Shown in pieces: positions 17,991 through 24,132 of a stretch of 24,132 nt of DNA; within the stretch, counting starts at the first letter, position 1; every line of letters starts with the position of its first letter. Below the pieces are notes generated by a model, which saw only the letters and a program-made list of their open reading frames with translations, ran no database searches and was not told where the DNA came from. Source of the DNA: PALSA-660 sp036508875 (GTDB lineage: Bacteria; Actinomycetota; Coriobacteriia; Anaerosomatales; PALSA-660); NCBI GenBank assembly GCA_036508875.1, contig DATCGP010000004.1:1-24132 (forward strand). Reading direction: 5' to 3'. The translations under genes were made by a program, and so were the position numbers.

Positions 17991-18620
17991 CTATGCCTTC
18001 AATAGGGTTTTGAGCTGTTCGATCTGGGTCGGGATCGTGACGCGCGCCACGACCTTCGCGCTGCCTTCGACGACGAGTTCGGACGCGGTCGAGACGAGCA
18101 GCGCCGTCGAGACCCCCATCTTCCGGAGCAGCACGAGGTCGCAGTTCGTCTTCTCGCACGCCATCCAACGCTCTTCGAGTGTCGCAATCGCTGCGAGGGC
18201 CTCGTCGCGCCCGGCGTCACCGCTGGTCAGCAGCGTGTCAGCGACCGAGGCGGCCAAGAGCTCGGCGAACCGCAGCTCGCTCACGCCGGGATGACGTTCG
18301 GCGAACAGATCGAGTGCCGCGGCCGACACGACACCACGCGCCAGGATGTCGTCGCGCTGGAAGGTGTCCGGCAACGGCGCCGGCGAGACCGCCTCGGCGA
18401 TGTCGTCGAGGGAGATGTCCTCATCCTTCATGGACAGGATCCGGTCCACCCGGGCGAGCATCTTGTCCTTCGGGAAGAACGTCTCCTGCCCCGTGAACGT
18501 GGACTTGCGGACGAACCAGTCCTCCGGGATGAGCCCCTTGCGCTTCCAGCGGTAAAGCTGGCCGTAGCTGATGCCCTTGGCGAGCAGCAGGTCCTTCTTC
18601 GAGATCAGTTCGGCTTCCAT
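17991..18620 (-). CDS. YhbD/DUF4004 family protein with MerR-like DNA-binding N terminus
   Basis: 209 residues. Residues 4-60 (LISKKDLLLAKGISYGQLYR, then WKRKGLIPEDW and TFFPKDKMLARVDRIL) form a MerR-type winged helix-turn-helix. The middle region (LDDIAEAVSPAP to FAERHPGVSELRFAELLAAS) is helical, and the C-terminal part (GVSTALLVSTASELVVEGS, VARVTIPTQIEQLKTLL) is beta-rich. This matches B. subtilis YhbD, which precedes the bactofilin genes yhbE and yhbF, as here. An upstream in-frame start at 18650 is rejected because it lies before the ribosome-binding site. AAGGAGGT sits 8 nt before ATG 18620 and is nearly perfect. The gene is expected to be controlled from the palindrome at 18633-18688, perhaps by its own product, by analogy with MerR regulators. 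Confidence 0.85.
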   Translation of the reverse strand: MEAELISKKDLLLAKGISYGQLYRWKRKGLIPEDWFVRKSTFTGQETFFPKDKMLARVDRILSMKDEDISLDDIAEAVSPAPLPDTFQRDDILARGVVSAAALDLFAERHPGVSELRFAELLAASVADTLLTSGDAGRDEALAAIATLEERWMACEKTNCDLVLLRKMGVSTALLVSTASELVVEGSAKVVARVTIPTQIEQLKTLLKA

Positions 18621-18628
18621 TAATGCGC

Positions 18629-18636
18629 ACCTCCTT
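18629..18636 (-). promoter_or_regulatory. Near-perfect ribosome-binding site of the YhbD-family gene
   Basis: AAGGAGGT on the minus strand, 8 nt before ATG 18620, fixes the start. Flanking GCAC and GTGC could pair over it in the mRNA (a 4-bp stem), a weak hint of translational control. Confidence 0.75.
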
Positions 18637-18688
18637 GTGCTTGTTGACACCGTAACAGCACATTGTTACGGTGTCAACAAGCACAAGG
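18633..18688. promoter_or_regulatory. Perfect 25-bp inverted repeat containing mirror-image promoters
   Basis: Arms at 18633-18657 and 18664-18688 are exact reverse complements over 25 bp, with a 6-nt spacer (GCACAT). Each strand reads TTGACA, 17 bp, TACGGT: on plus at 18644-18649 and 18667-18672, on minus at 18677-18672 and 18654-18649. Because of the symmetry the -35 of one promoter overlaps the -10 of the other by one base. The minus promoter would start at about 18642, giving a short leader before the YhbD-family ATG at 18620. The plus one would transcribe towards 18700. A MerR-like protein is encoded immediately downstream, so an autoregulatory operator is plausible; that is inference. 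Confidence 0.8.
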
Positions 18689-18917
18689 CGAAGCACAATA
18701 CTCGCTGAACGGTGAGGTCTGTTACGCAGCCGGGCGGACCGGTCTTGGATACTCCTGCACCGAACTCGCCAAGCTCGGCGACTACAGCATCACGGGGCTC
18801 GACATCAGCGGCGCCTACTCGAGAAGCGATTTCGAGAAACTCGTCAGGGACTCCCCCTTAAGCGGTCACGACATCAGGACCGTTGGAGTCAACCTGTGCA
18901 TGTCGCTGGTGAAGTGA
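18663..18917 (+). CDS. Small orphan open frame, possible gene remnant
   Basis: 84 codons if TTG 18663 is used, ending at TGA 18915-18917. The first codons lie inside the palindrome and upstream of the predicted plus-strand start of transcription, and there is no ribosome-binding site, so the true start is unknown. From about 18710 the translation looks protein-like: GYSCTELAKLGDYSITGLDI, SGAYSRSDFEKLVRDSP, HDIRTVGVNLCMSLVK. Codon choice (TTA, AGA, AGG, GGA, GTT) is less GC-biased than in neighbours. I do not recognise the family. It may be a remnant whose 5' end was replaced by the palindrome, a recently acquired small gene, or chance. Confidence 0.3.
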   Translation: MLRCQQAQGEAQYSLNGEVCYAAGRTGLGYSCTELAKLGDYSITGLDISGAYSRSDFEKLVRDSPLSGHDIRTVGVNLCMSLVK

Positions 18918-18945
18918 CCTGCTCCGCGTTGGACGCCGCGAGGGG

Positions 18946-19425
18946 CTACCCGTGGTGGTTCCACACATCCGACGCGATGGACGCGGGGTGCGCGGCCATC
19001 CACTCCTCGTGGTCGGGAACATCCTCGCCCACCACGTAGAGGAAGTGGTAGATGCCCATGTCACCGAGGAACTTGAAGCGGCTGCGCATGTCGCGCGCGG
19101 TCGCGTCGTACGAGTCGTGCGACCGAAGATAGGCCCTGAAGTCGCCGAACTCGCGCTCCAGCGTGATCATCTCGCCCGCGTTGTGGATCGTGGCCTCGAT
19201 CTTCTTGCGATTGCGAATGATGCGTGAGTCCAGCAGCAGCGCTTCCACGTCGGCGGGAGTCAGTCCGGCGACGATCAACGGGTCGAACCCGTGGAACGCC
19301 TCGATGAAGCCCGGCCACTTTGCCTCGATGACCGCCCAGTTGAGTCCCGGCTCGAACACGACGCGCGTCATGACGGCCAGATAGTCGGCGAGCGACTTCG
19401 GGTCGATCTTCTCGGGAGCGTGCAT
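18946..19425 (-). CDS. DNA-3-methyladenine glycosylase I (Tag) relative without the zinc site
   Basis: 159 residues. The core matches Tag, an HhH-fold glycosylase that removes 3-methyladenine: VVFEPGLNWAVIEAKWPGF (equivalent to the 'LEG.QAGLSW' region, so E25 is the probable catalytic acid), FDPLIVAGLTPADVEALL, DSRIIRNRKKIEATIHNA and RFKFLGDMGIYHFL. E. coli Tag is 187 residues and holds a zinc ion with N- and C-terminal Cys and His residues; this protein has no cysteine at all and both ends are replaced, so the zinc snap is absent. ATG 19425 has AGGAGG 8 nt upstream, deciding the start within a longer open frame. It is divergent from nth across 96 bp. Substrate range may differ from Tag. Confidence 0.82.
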   Translation of the reverse strand: MHAPEKIDPKSLADYLAVMTRVVFEPGLNWAVIEAKWPGFIEAFHGFDPLIVAGLTPADVEALLLDSRIIRNRKKIEATIHNAGEMITLEREFGDFRAYLRSHDSYDATARDMRSRFKFLGDMGIYHFLYVVGEDVPDHEEWMAAHPASIASDVWNHHG

Positions 19426-19466
19426 CACGCGTCCTCCTGCGTCAGGCGCGGCCGAAAAGGCACCGC

Positions 19467-19500
19467 ACGGGTATCCTCGTCCAGACATGCATGTACCCGT
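19467..19500. promoter_or_regulatory. Inverted repeat between the divergent glycosylase genes
   Basis: ACGGGTA (19467-19473) and TACCCGT (19494-19500) are exact complements, and inside them ACATGCATGT (19485-19494) is a perfect 10-bp palindrome. The position in a 96-bp divergent gap makes a shared operator possible. No clear -35/-10 pair is visible. Confidence 0.35.
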
Positions 19501-19521
19501 CGAGGGCGGAGTGGCGAGCCG

Positions 19522-20190
19522 ATGACTCAGGCGATGACCAGACAGCAGCGCGCATGCGAAGCGATGCGCCGGCTGGGAGAACTGTACCCTGCGGCGCACA
19601 TCGCGCTCGACTACGACGATCCGTGGCACCTGCTCGTGGCCGTGATCCTGTCCGCGCAGACCACCGACCTGGGCGTCAACAAGGTGACGCCGGTGCTGTT
19701 CGCACGGTTCCCAGGCCCTGCGGACCTGGCGGCCGCCGACGTCCTCGAGGTCGAGGCGATCGTGAAGCCCACCGGCTTCTACCACAACAAGACGAAGTCG
19801 ATCATGGCTGCGGCGCGAATGGTCATGGCGGAGTTCGGCGGACGCGTGCCGGACACGATGGAGGAGCTGATGCGACTCCCTGGCGTGGCGCGCAAGACCG
19901 CCAACATCGTGATCAGCAACGCGTTCGGCAAGGTCGAGGGGATCGCGGTGGACACGCACGTGTTCCGCCTGGTGCACCGTCTCGGCCTCTCGGACCAGAG
20001 CGATCCGGACAAGGTCGAGCGCGACCTGACCTCGCTGCTGCCGCGCGAGGACTGGTTCCACGTAAACTACCGGTTCATCGACCACGGACGGGCGGTGTGC
20101 ACGGCGAAGCGCCCCATCTGCGGCGCGTGCGTACTGTCCGACATCTGCCCTGCCGCGTTCACGGTGGCGGGCTGGCGCCAGCAGGCGTAG
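19522..20190 (+). CDS. nth: Endonuclease III (DNA glycosylase / AP lyase)
   Basis: 222 residues (E. coli Nth is 211). It removes oxidised pyrimidines and nicks abasic sites in base excision repair. Motifs in order: PWHLLVAVILSAQTTDLGVN, the helix-hairpin-helix LPGVARKTANIV with catalytic lysine K125, the catalytic aspartate D144 in AVDTHVFRLVHRLGL, and a [4Fe-4S] cluster with C193, C200, C203 and C209 (C-x6-C-x2-C-x5-C). Start ATG 19522 is preceded by GGAG at about 10 nt; a second ATG four codons later is possible. It is divergent from the Tag relative, pairing two base-excision glycosylases. The downstream DUF554 gene is convergent and ends 46 bp away. Confidence 0.95.
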   Translation: MTQAMTRQQRACEAMRRLGELYPAAHIALDYDDPWHLLVAVILSAQTTDLGVNKVTPVLFARFPGPADLAAADVLEVEAIVKPTGFYHNKTKSIMAAARMVMAEFGGRVPDTMEELMRLPGVARKTANIVISNAFGKVEGIAVDTHVFRLVHRLGLSDQSDPDKVERDLTSLLPREDWFHVNYRFIDHGRAVCTAKRPICGACVLSDICPAAFTVAGWRQQA

Positions 20191-20236
20191 GCACGGGCCG
20201 ATTGCAGCCGCGGCCGCGCGTGAGCGGACGCGCGCC

Positions 20237-20977
20237 CTACATGAAGAACGCGCCGAGCACTCCCGCGACGATGACCGCGGGCATCAGGTTGCCGACGGGA
20301 AGCCGCTTGATCCCCATGAGGTCCATGCCGATCGCGAGGATGAGCGTGCCGCCCACCATCGACATCGCGGAGATCACGCCGGCGGTCAGGAACGGCTGCA
20401 GCGCGCTGGAGCCGAGCGCGATGCCGCCTTGCACGATGATGATCGGGACGATCGAGAAGCCGACCCCGATGCCCAGCGCGCTCGCGAGCGCGATCGACGC
20501 CACACCGTCCAACAGCGCCTTGAGGTACAGCAGGTTCGGGGAGCCCATCCCATCCTGGAGAGAGCCGAGTATCGTCATCGTCCCGACGCAGAACAGCAGC
20601 GTGGCGACGACGAAGCCCTCCACCATCTGGTGCTCGCCCTCGCCCGCGGCCGCCTTGACCAGCGGGACGCGGACGGCGACGGACCGCAGCCAATGTCCGA
20701 AGCGCTCGAGGGCCGCCTCGACCCCGATCGCCTCGCCGAGAAGCCCACCGATCACCAGCGAACCGACGAGGACCAGAACCGCGTATTTCGACCCGGTTGC
20801 GTCCGCCTTGATGAGCCCGCCGATGACCATGGTGGCGCCGATCGAGAACGTGGAGAGCCCGAGCGCGTAGAACGCTATCTGGCGGAACCGGTCCGTGATG
20901 AACCGCCCGAACGCGAGCCCCACGGCTGTGCCGAGGATGACCGTGACGACGTTGGCGATGACACCGGATCCAGGCAC
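20237..20977 (-). CDS. DUF554 family membrane protein
   Basis: 246 residues, very hydrophobic, with about seven membrane segments and many Gly-rich helices (NVVTVILGTAVGLAFG, LGLSTFSIGATMVIGGLI, LVGSLVIGGLLGEAIG, GFVVATLLFCVGTMTILGSL, LLDGVASIALASALGIGVGF, GGTLILAIGMDLMGIKRLPV). 'LGEAIG', 'FCVGTMTILGS.QDG' and 'DLMGIKRLPVGNLMPA' are DUF554 hallmarks. The function is unknown; it may be a transporter-like protein, but no substrate can be named. The GTG start at 20977-20975 overlaps the NYN gene's TAG by one base (TAGTG), indicating coupled translation. It is probably the last gene of a slipin-NYN-DUF554 transcript. Confidence 0.88.
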   Translation of the reverse strand: MPGSGVIANVVTVILGTAVGLAFGRFITDRFRQIAFYALGLSTFSIGATMVIGGLIKADATGSKYAVLVLVGSLVIGGLLGEAIGVEAALERFGHWLRSVAVRVPLVKAAAGEGEHQMVEGFVVATLLFCVGTMTILGSLQDGMGSPNLLYLKALLDGVASIALASALGIGVGFSIVPIIIVQGGIALGSSALQPFLTAGVISAMSMVGGTLILAIGMDLMGIKRLPVGNLMPAVIVAGVLGAFFM

Positions 20978-21465
20978 TACTTCAGTCCTTCCTCAGGAAG
21001 CCAGACTCCCTCGAGTTCCTTCGTGATCTGCGCGTGCCCCTTCGGCAGGCCGCCGTGCGCCTCACGCTGCGCCGGCCGGCGCTTCGCGTGCGCCTGCTCC
21101 GCTGACTCGAACAGCGTCGAGGTCGGCAGGATCACCGTCGAACGGCCCTTGCGCTCGCGAACACGGGACTTCAACTCGCGGTCGGCGGTGACGATCGTCA
21201 CCGGACCGGCCTCGTCCTCGGCCATCCGCACGATGAGGTCGTCCGCGATCCCGTCGAGCGAGAATACCGCCTCGACCCCGCCGATGTCCTCGTCGCCCGC
21301 GTTGTGGCCCTTGTCCCACACCACGACGATCCTGCCGGCTCCCAGCAACCCGCGGCCACGCGCCGCCAGCCGCCGCATGAGCGCGAGGCGCATGTCGTTC
21401 GGGAGCATGTGGCGCGTCGCCTCGTCCGCGCGCGTCACGTTGTAGCCGTCGATGAGGAAGAGCAT
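20977..21465 (-). CDS. NYN-domain ribonuclease (YacP-like)
   Basis: 162 residues of the YacP/NYN family of PIN-like nucleases. The N terminus LFLIDGYNVTRAD carries the first acidic residue and the signature Asn. RIVVVWDKGHNAG, GIADDLIVRMAEDEA and VTIVTADRELKSRVRERKG supply the other acidic active-site positions and the expected last strand. The B. subtilis relative (YacP/Rae1) cleaves mRNA in the ribosome, so an RNA-processing role is likely. The C-terminal 40 residues are basic and charged, perhaps for RNA or ribosome contact. ATG 21465 has no clear ribosome-binding site, is 25 bp after the slipin gene, and its stop overlaps the DUF554 start by one base. Confidence 0.88.
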   Translation of the reverse strand: MLFLIDGYNVTRADEATRHMLPNDMRLALMRRLAARGRGLLGAGRIVVVWDKGHNAGDEDIGGVEAVFSLDGIADDLIVRMAEDEAGPVTIVTADRELKSRVRERKGRSTVILPTSTLFESAEQAHAKRRPAQREAHGGLPKGHAQITKELEGVWLPEEGLK

Positions 21466-21490
21466 CTGCTGTGACCGCGTCGGCGCTCTG

Positions 21491-22276
21491 CTACCCGGCC
21501 GAGCCCGCCCGGAACGACTTGGCCATGCTCTCGGCCAGCGTCACGAACTCCGACGGCATCATGATGATCGTGGTCGTGTTCTGCTCCGCGCCGACCTCCG
21601 TGATCATCTGCATGCGGCGCAGCTCGAGCCCGAGCGGGTTCTCCGTGATGATCTTCGCCGCGTCGGCGAGCTTGCTGGAGGACTCGAGCTCGGCTTCCGC
21701 CTTGATGATGCGGGCGCGCTTCTCGCGCATCGCCTGCGCTTCCTGGGCCATCGCACGCTGCATGCTGATCGGGATCTCGACGTCCTTCATCTCGACCATC
21801 TCTACCTTGACGCCCCAGGGCTCGGTCGCCTGGTCGACGACCAGCTGGAGCGACTCGTTGATCTTGTCGCGCTCCTTGAGGACCTCGTCGAGCACGTGCT
21901 GGCCGATGATGTTGCGCAGCGAGGTCAGAGCGACCTGGTACGAGGCCGCGTAGTAGTTGGCGACCGACACGACCGACTTGACCGGGTCGATGATCTTGAG
22001 CCATACGACCGCGTTCACCTTGACGGTGACGGAGTCTTTGGTGATGGACTCCTGGCTCTCCATGTCGACGGTCATCGTGCGCAGATCGACCTTGCGCTGC
22101 GTCTCGATGCCGAAGGGGATGAGCCAGTACAGTCCCGGACCGCGCGTTCCCATCAGCCGGCCCAGCCTGAAGACGACGGCGCGCTCGTACTCGTTAGCCA
22201 CCCGCAGGCCCGAGATGCCGGCCACGATCACGAACAGAACGAAGATCCCGAAGCAACTCCCGATGAACTCGCCCAT
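21491..22276 (-). CDS. Slipin/stomatin-like SPFH (band 7) membrane protein
   Basis: 261 residues. One hydrophobic hairpin-like segment lies at about 5-24 (IGSCFGIFVLFVIVAGISGL), then the SPFH domain: RVANEYERAVVFRLGRLMG, RGPGLYWLIPFGIETQRKVD, DSVTVKVNAVVWLKIIDPVK, LTSLRNIIGQHVLDEVLKER and VKVEMVEMKDVEIP. A charged helix follows (MAQEAQAMREKRARIIKAEA) and then the oligomerisation-type tail EVGAEQNTTTIIMMPSE. These proteins form rings or scaffolds in the membrane and often partner with NfeD-type proteases; no nfeD gene is next to this one. ATG 22276 has AAGGGG about 7 nt upstream. A 9-bp perfect hairpin separates it from the small gene before it. Confidence 0.93.
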   Translation of the reverse strand: MGEFIGSCFGIFVLFVIVAGISGLRVANEYERAVVFRLGRLMGTRGPGLYWLIPFGIETQRKVDLRTMTVDMESQESITKDSVTVKVNAVVWLKIIDPVKSVVSVANYYAASYQVALTSLRNIIGQHVLDEVLKERDKINESLQLVVDQATEPWGVKVEMVEMKDVEIPISMQRAMAQEAQAMREKRARIIKAEAELESSSKLADAAKIITENPLGLELRRMQMITEVGAEQNTTTIIMMPSEFVTLAESMAKSFRAGSAG

Positions 22277-22295
22277 CGCAGAACCCCTTCCCCCG

Positions 22296-22318
22296 GCGCG
22301 CCGCGTGGTGCGGCGCGC
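22296..22318. other. Perfect 9-bp GC hairpin upstream of the slipin gene
   Basis: GCGCGCCGC (22296-22304) and GCGGCGCGC (22310-22318) flank a GTGGT loop, directly after the stop of the small gene at 22323 and 19 bp before the slipin ATG. There is no U-tract; it may be a weak terminator, an attenuator or an mRNA-end stabiliser. Confidence 0.5.
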
Positions 22319-22322
22319 TCAC

Positions 22323-22628
22323 CTACCGCGGATCGACCTCTTCCAGCAGGACGCATCCGGCCGGCGGAGTCGTGCCTTCGTCATCGCCGGACACGGTGTC
22401 ACCCATCGCGTGCTGCAGTGCGTCCGCGGCGACCCGCTCCTTCGCCGACATGAGCCATGCCGCGATCTCCTGCCCACCGTCGAGAAGCGCGAAGTGCTGT
22501 ATCGCGCAACCGGACCAGTCACTCTGAGCGACGCCGAGCTGGTCCACCGCACGCCAGAAGAGGCAGAACTCCTCTTCGCACAGTACGTCCCGCTCCCCGT
22601 TCGCCAGGCTGAGCATGCACTGCGCCAT
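22323..22628 (-). CDS. Small cysteine-containing hypothetical protein
   Basis: 101 residues; I do not recognise the family. Features: five cysteines (C4, and those in DVLCEEEFCLFW, SDWSGCAI and PPAGCVLL), an acidic character, a predicted helical centre (DGGQEIAAWLMSAKERVAAD) and an acidic C terminus VLLEEVDPR. No signal peptide or membrane helix. ATG 22628 is preceded by GAGG at 3 nt and GGAAGGGG further up. The frame is open much farther upstream, but that part is low-complexity shadow of other sequence. A TACAAT hexamer on the minus strand (22672-22667) could be a -10 about 39 nt before the start, without a matching -35. It is followed in the same direction by the slipin gene. Confidence 0.55.
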   Translation of the reverse strand: MAQCMLSLANGERDVLCEEEFCLFWRAVDQLGVAQSDWSGCAIQHFALLDGGQEIAAWLMSAKERVAADALQHAMGDTVSGDDEGTTPPAGCVLLEEVDPR

Positions 22629-22759
22629 AACCTCGACCCCTTCCTGGGCGCGACCGGACTGCCGCCATTGTAGCGGCTGCCCCAAGGAGACCGGTCGCAT
22701 GCCCCGCGGACTCAGGTCGCTCCAGCGGCGCGCGGTGCGAGTCCGCTGGAAGCGACGCG

Positions 22760-23122
22760 TCACTTCACCGTGATGTTGGCCGCCATCGAGGGATGGATCG
22801 TGCAGTGGATCGGGAACGATCCCGCTGTCTTGAACACCTGGAAGAAGGTGGCCCAGGGGGTCAGCGCGCCGGTGTCGAACCCGGTCCCGGCGATGTCGTG
22901 CGTGACCATGTCGTTGTTCGTGAACGCGACGGTCCCGCCGACGGCGACGGTTATGTCGGACGGGTTGATCGACATGTTCTTCAGGGAGACCTCCGCCGTG
23001 TTCGGCGCCGGGCCCGTGCTGCCGGAGGGCGTCGTCGAGGAGGAAGGTGCCGCGGAACAGCCCGCAAGAAGCACGAGGGAGACGAGCGCGATCGCGATCA
23101 GCGTCGGTCGAAAGTGCCGCAT
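22760..23122 (-). CDS. Cupredoxin (type 1 copper) lipoprotein
   Basis: 120 residues. A lipoprotein signal (IAIALVSLVLLAGC, lipid on C22) is followed by a Ser/Thr/Pro/Gly linker (25-42), then a plastocyanin-like beta-barrel: VSLKNMSINPSDITVAVGG, VAFTNNDMVTHDIAG and AGSFPIHCTIHPSMAANITV. The type 1 copper ligands are all visible as H75, C107, H110 and M113 (C-x2-H-x2-M). It would be anchored outside the membrane and carry electrons or copper; the redox partner is not in view. ATG 23122 with AAGGGAT about 9 nt upstream is preferred over the earlier in-frame start at 23167, which would add a tail before the signal peptide. It is divergent from the YyaL-like gene, with 114 bp between them. Confidence 0.93.
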   Translation of the reverse strand: MRHFRPTLIAIALVSLVLLAGCSAAPSSSTTPSGSTGPAPNTAEVSLKNMSINPSDITVAVGGTVAFTNNDMVTHDIAGTGFDTGALTPWATFFQVFKTAGSFPIHCTIHPSMAANITVK

Positions 23123-23236
23123 GGCGTGATATCCCTTCGGTCGGTTCGTGGTGAACGTGGGGTGCATACCCTCCCCCGACGGTCGCGCTATCCTCTGACC
23201 TGACCGTCTCGTCCGAGGCGCGAAGGAGCACCAGTC

Positions 23237-24132
23237 GTGAGCAACCGGCTCGAGGACTCAGCAAGCCCCTATCTGCGTCAACACGCGAGCGACCCGGTCG
23301 ACTGGTACGCATGGGGCGAGGACGCTTTCGCCCGCGCGCGCGAGCTGGACCGCCCCGTGCTGCTGTCGTGCGGCTATTCCGCGTGCCACTGGTGCCACGT
23401 GATGCAGCGCGAATCGTTCCGCGACGATGAGACCGCGGCGCTGATGGACGCGGAGTACGTCGCGGTCAAGGTCGACCGAGAGCTGCGGCCGGACGTGGAC
23501 GCGATCTATCAGGACTACGTGGCGGCTTCGACCGGCTCCGGGGGTTGGCCGCTCACCGTCTGGCTCACGCCCGACAGGCTGCCGGTGTTCGGCGGCACCT
23601 ACTTCCCCAAGGATGCGCGCCCGGGGATGATCGCATTGCTCGAGGCGCTCGACGCAGTGGCGCGGTCGTGGCGGGAGGACCGCGCGGACGTGGAGCGCAC
23701 GTCCGCGCAGGCGCTCGCGTTCCTTCGGAGCAGATCGGCTCCCCGCCCCGAGGGCCCGATGGACCGCGCGATGCTGGATGCGACCGCTGAGGTGCTCCTG
23801 CAGATGCAGGACGTCGTGCACGGAGGCCTTCGCGGCTCGATGAAGTTCCCGCAGCTCCCGGTGATCGAGTTCCTGTGCGCCTATGCGCGGCTGGTCCCGG
23901 ACATCGAGCTGCTGCTGGCCATCGAACGCACGATGCTCGCGATCGTGCGTGGCGGGATCTTCGACCAGGCCGGCGGTGGCGTGCACCGGTACGCCACCGA
24001 TACGGAGTGGCGAGTGCCCCACTTCGAGAAGATGCTCTACGACCAGGGGCTCCTGCTGTCCGCTCTGGCCTCGGCGGCGCCGTTCGCGAGCTCGCCGGCG
24101 ATCGCGGACGAGTATGCGCGTGCCGCTTCCGC
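23237..24132 (+). CDS. YyaL/DUF255 thioredoxin-like protein with six-hairpin glycosidase fold (3' end outside window)
   Basis: The first 298 codons are visible and the frame is open to the window end; relatives are about 600-700 residues. The N terminus NRLEDSASPYLRQHASDPVDWYAW is the DUF255 start once split by its blocks (LEDSASPYLRQH, DPVDWYAW). The thioredoxin-like motif is CGYSACHWCHVM with C45, C50 and C53, followed by SGGWPLTVWLTP-like and GGTYFPKDAR blocks. The second domain begins with GGLRGSMKFPQ, GGGVHRYATD and PHFEKMLYDQ, as in the (alpha/alpha)6 part of human SPATA20 and B. subtilis YyaL. The biochemical role of this family is unsettled. GTG 23237 has AAGGAG 8 nt upstream. Confidence 0.93.
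   Translation, partial: MSNRLEDSASPYLRQHASDPVDWYAWGEDAFARARELDRPVLLSCGYSACHWCHVMQRESFRDDETAALMDAEYVAVKVDRELRPDVDAIYQDYVAASTGSGGWPLTVWLTPDRLPVFGGTYFPKDARPGMIALLEALDAVARSWREDRADVERTSAQALAFLRSRSAPRPEGPMDRAMLDATAEVLLQMQDVVHGGLRGSMKFPQLPVIEFLCAYARLVPDIELLLAIERTMLAIVRGGIFDQAGGGVHRYATDTEWRVPHFEKMLYDQGLLLSALASAAPFASSPAIADEYARAAS

Noticed and set aside
18621..18650. Upstream start for the YhbD-family protein
   Set aside because: It would lie before and inside the strong ribosome-binding site and within the palindrome; the ATG at 18620 is correctly spaced.
18633..18688. Palindrome as an intrinsic terminator
   Set aside because: There is no U-tract, it lies upstream of the YhbD-family gene with matching promoter hexamers, and no gene ends into it from either side.

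Overview
The window reads as GC-rich chromosomal DNA of an actinobacterium. The minus-strand order mfd, peptidyl-prolyl isomerase, mazG, eno, pyk, divIC/ftsB, DUF501, ppx, tRNA is an actinobacterial housekeeping neighbourhood. The mix with a YhbD/bactofilin pair and nonulosonate-type sugar genes suggests a Coriobacteriia-like lineage. That placement is inference from gene content only; no rRNA gene is present.

Layout. (1) Positions 1-1220 hold a damaged or misjoined end. There is the tail of a membrane protein (+), then a phosphodiester glycosidase (-) that lacks its N-terminal half and carries a frameshift. It abuts head-to-head the C-terminal half of a COG4705 membrane protein (+) at about 690. 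(2) Positions 1288-11640 (-) are the housekeeping block, ending in a tRNA with anticodon UAA. (3) Positions 11850-14856 (-) are a compact three-gene sugar cassette: neuB-like synthase, CMP-sugar synthetase fused to a HAD phosphatase, and mannose-6-phosphate isomerase. It is divergent from a large predicted glycosyltransferase at 15278-17245 (+). (4) Positions 17253-18620 (-) are a bactofilin-like protein and its YhbD-family partner, led by a perfect 25-bp inverted repeat containing mirror-image promoters. (5) Positions 18946-20190 carry two divergent HhH-type DNA glycosylase genes, a cysteine-free Tag relative and endonuclease III. (6) Positions 20237-23122 (-) hold DUF554, a NYN nuclease, a stomatin-like protein, a small unknown protein and a blue-copper lipoprotein. 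(7) Positions 23237 to the end (+) are the start of a YyaL/DUF255 protein.

How the genes work together. Enolase and pyruvate kinase form the last steps of glycolysis. MazG cleans nucleotide pools, Mfd couples repair to transcription, and Tag and Nth do base excision repair. The most suggestive system is the cassette at 11850-17245. ManA makes mannose 6-phosphate, a NeuB-type enzyme could condense it with PEP, the HAD domain would remove the 9-phosphate, and the NeuA domain would make the CMP-sugar. That is the logic of a CMP-Kdn (deaminated sialic acid) pathway, with a glycosyltransferase divergent from it. The second striking element is the symmetric palindromic control region at 18633-18688. 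No CRISPR array, insertion sequence or prophage was seen.
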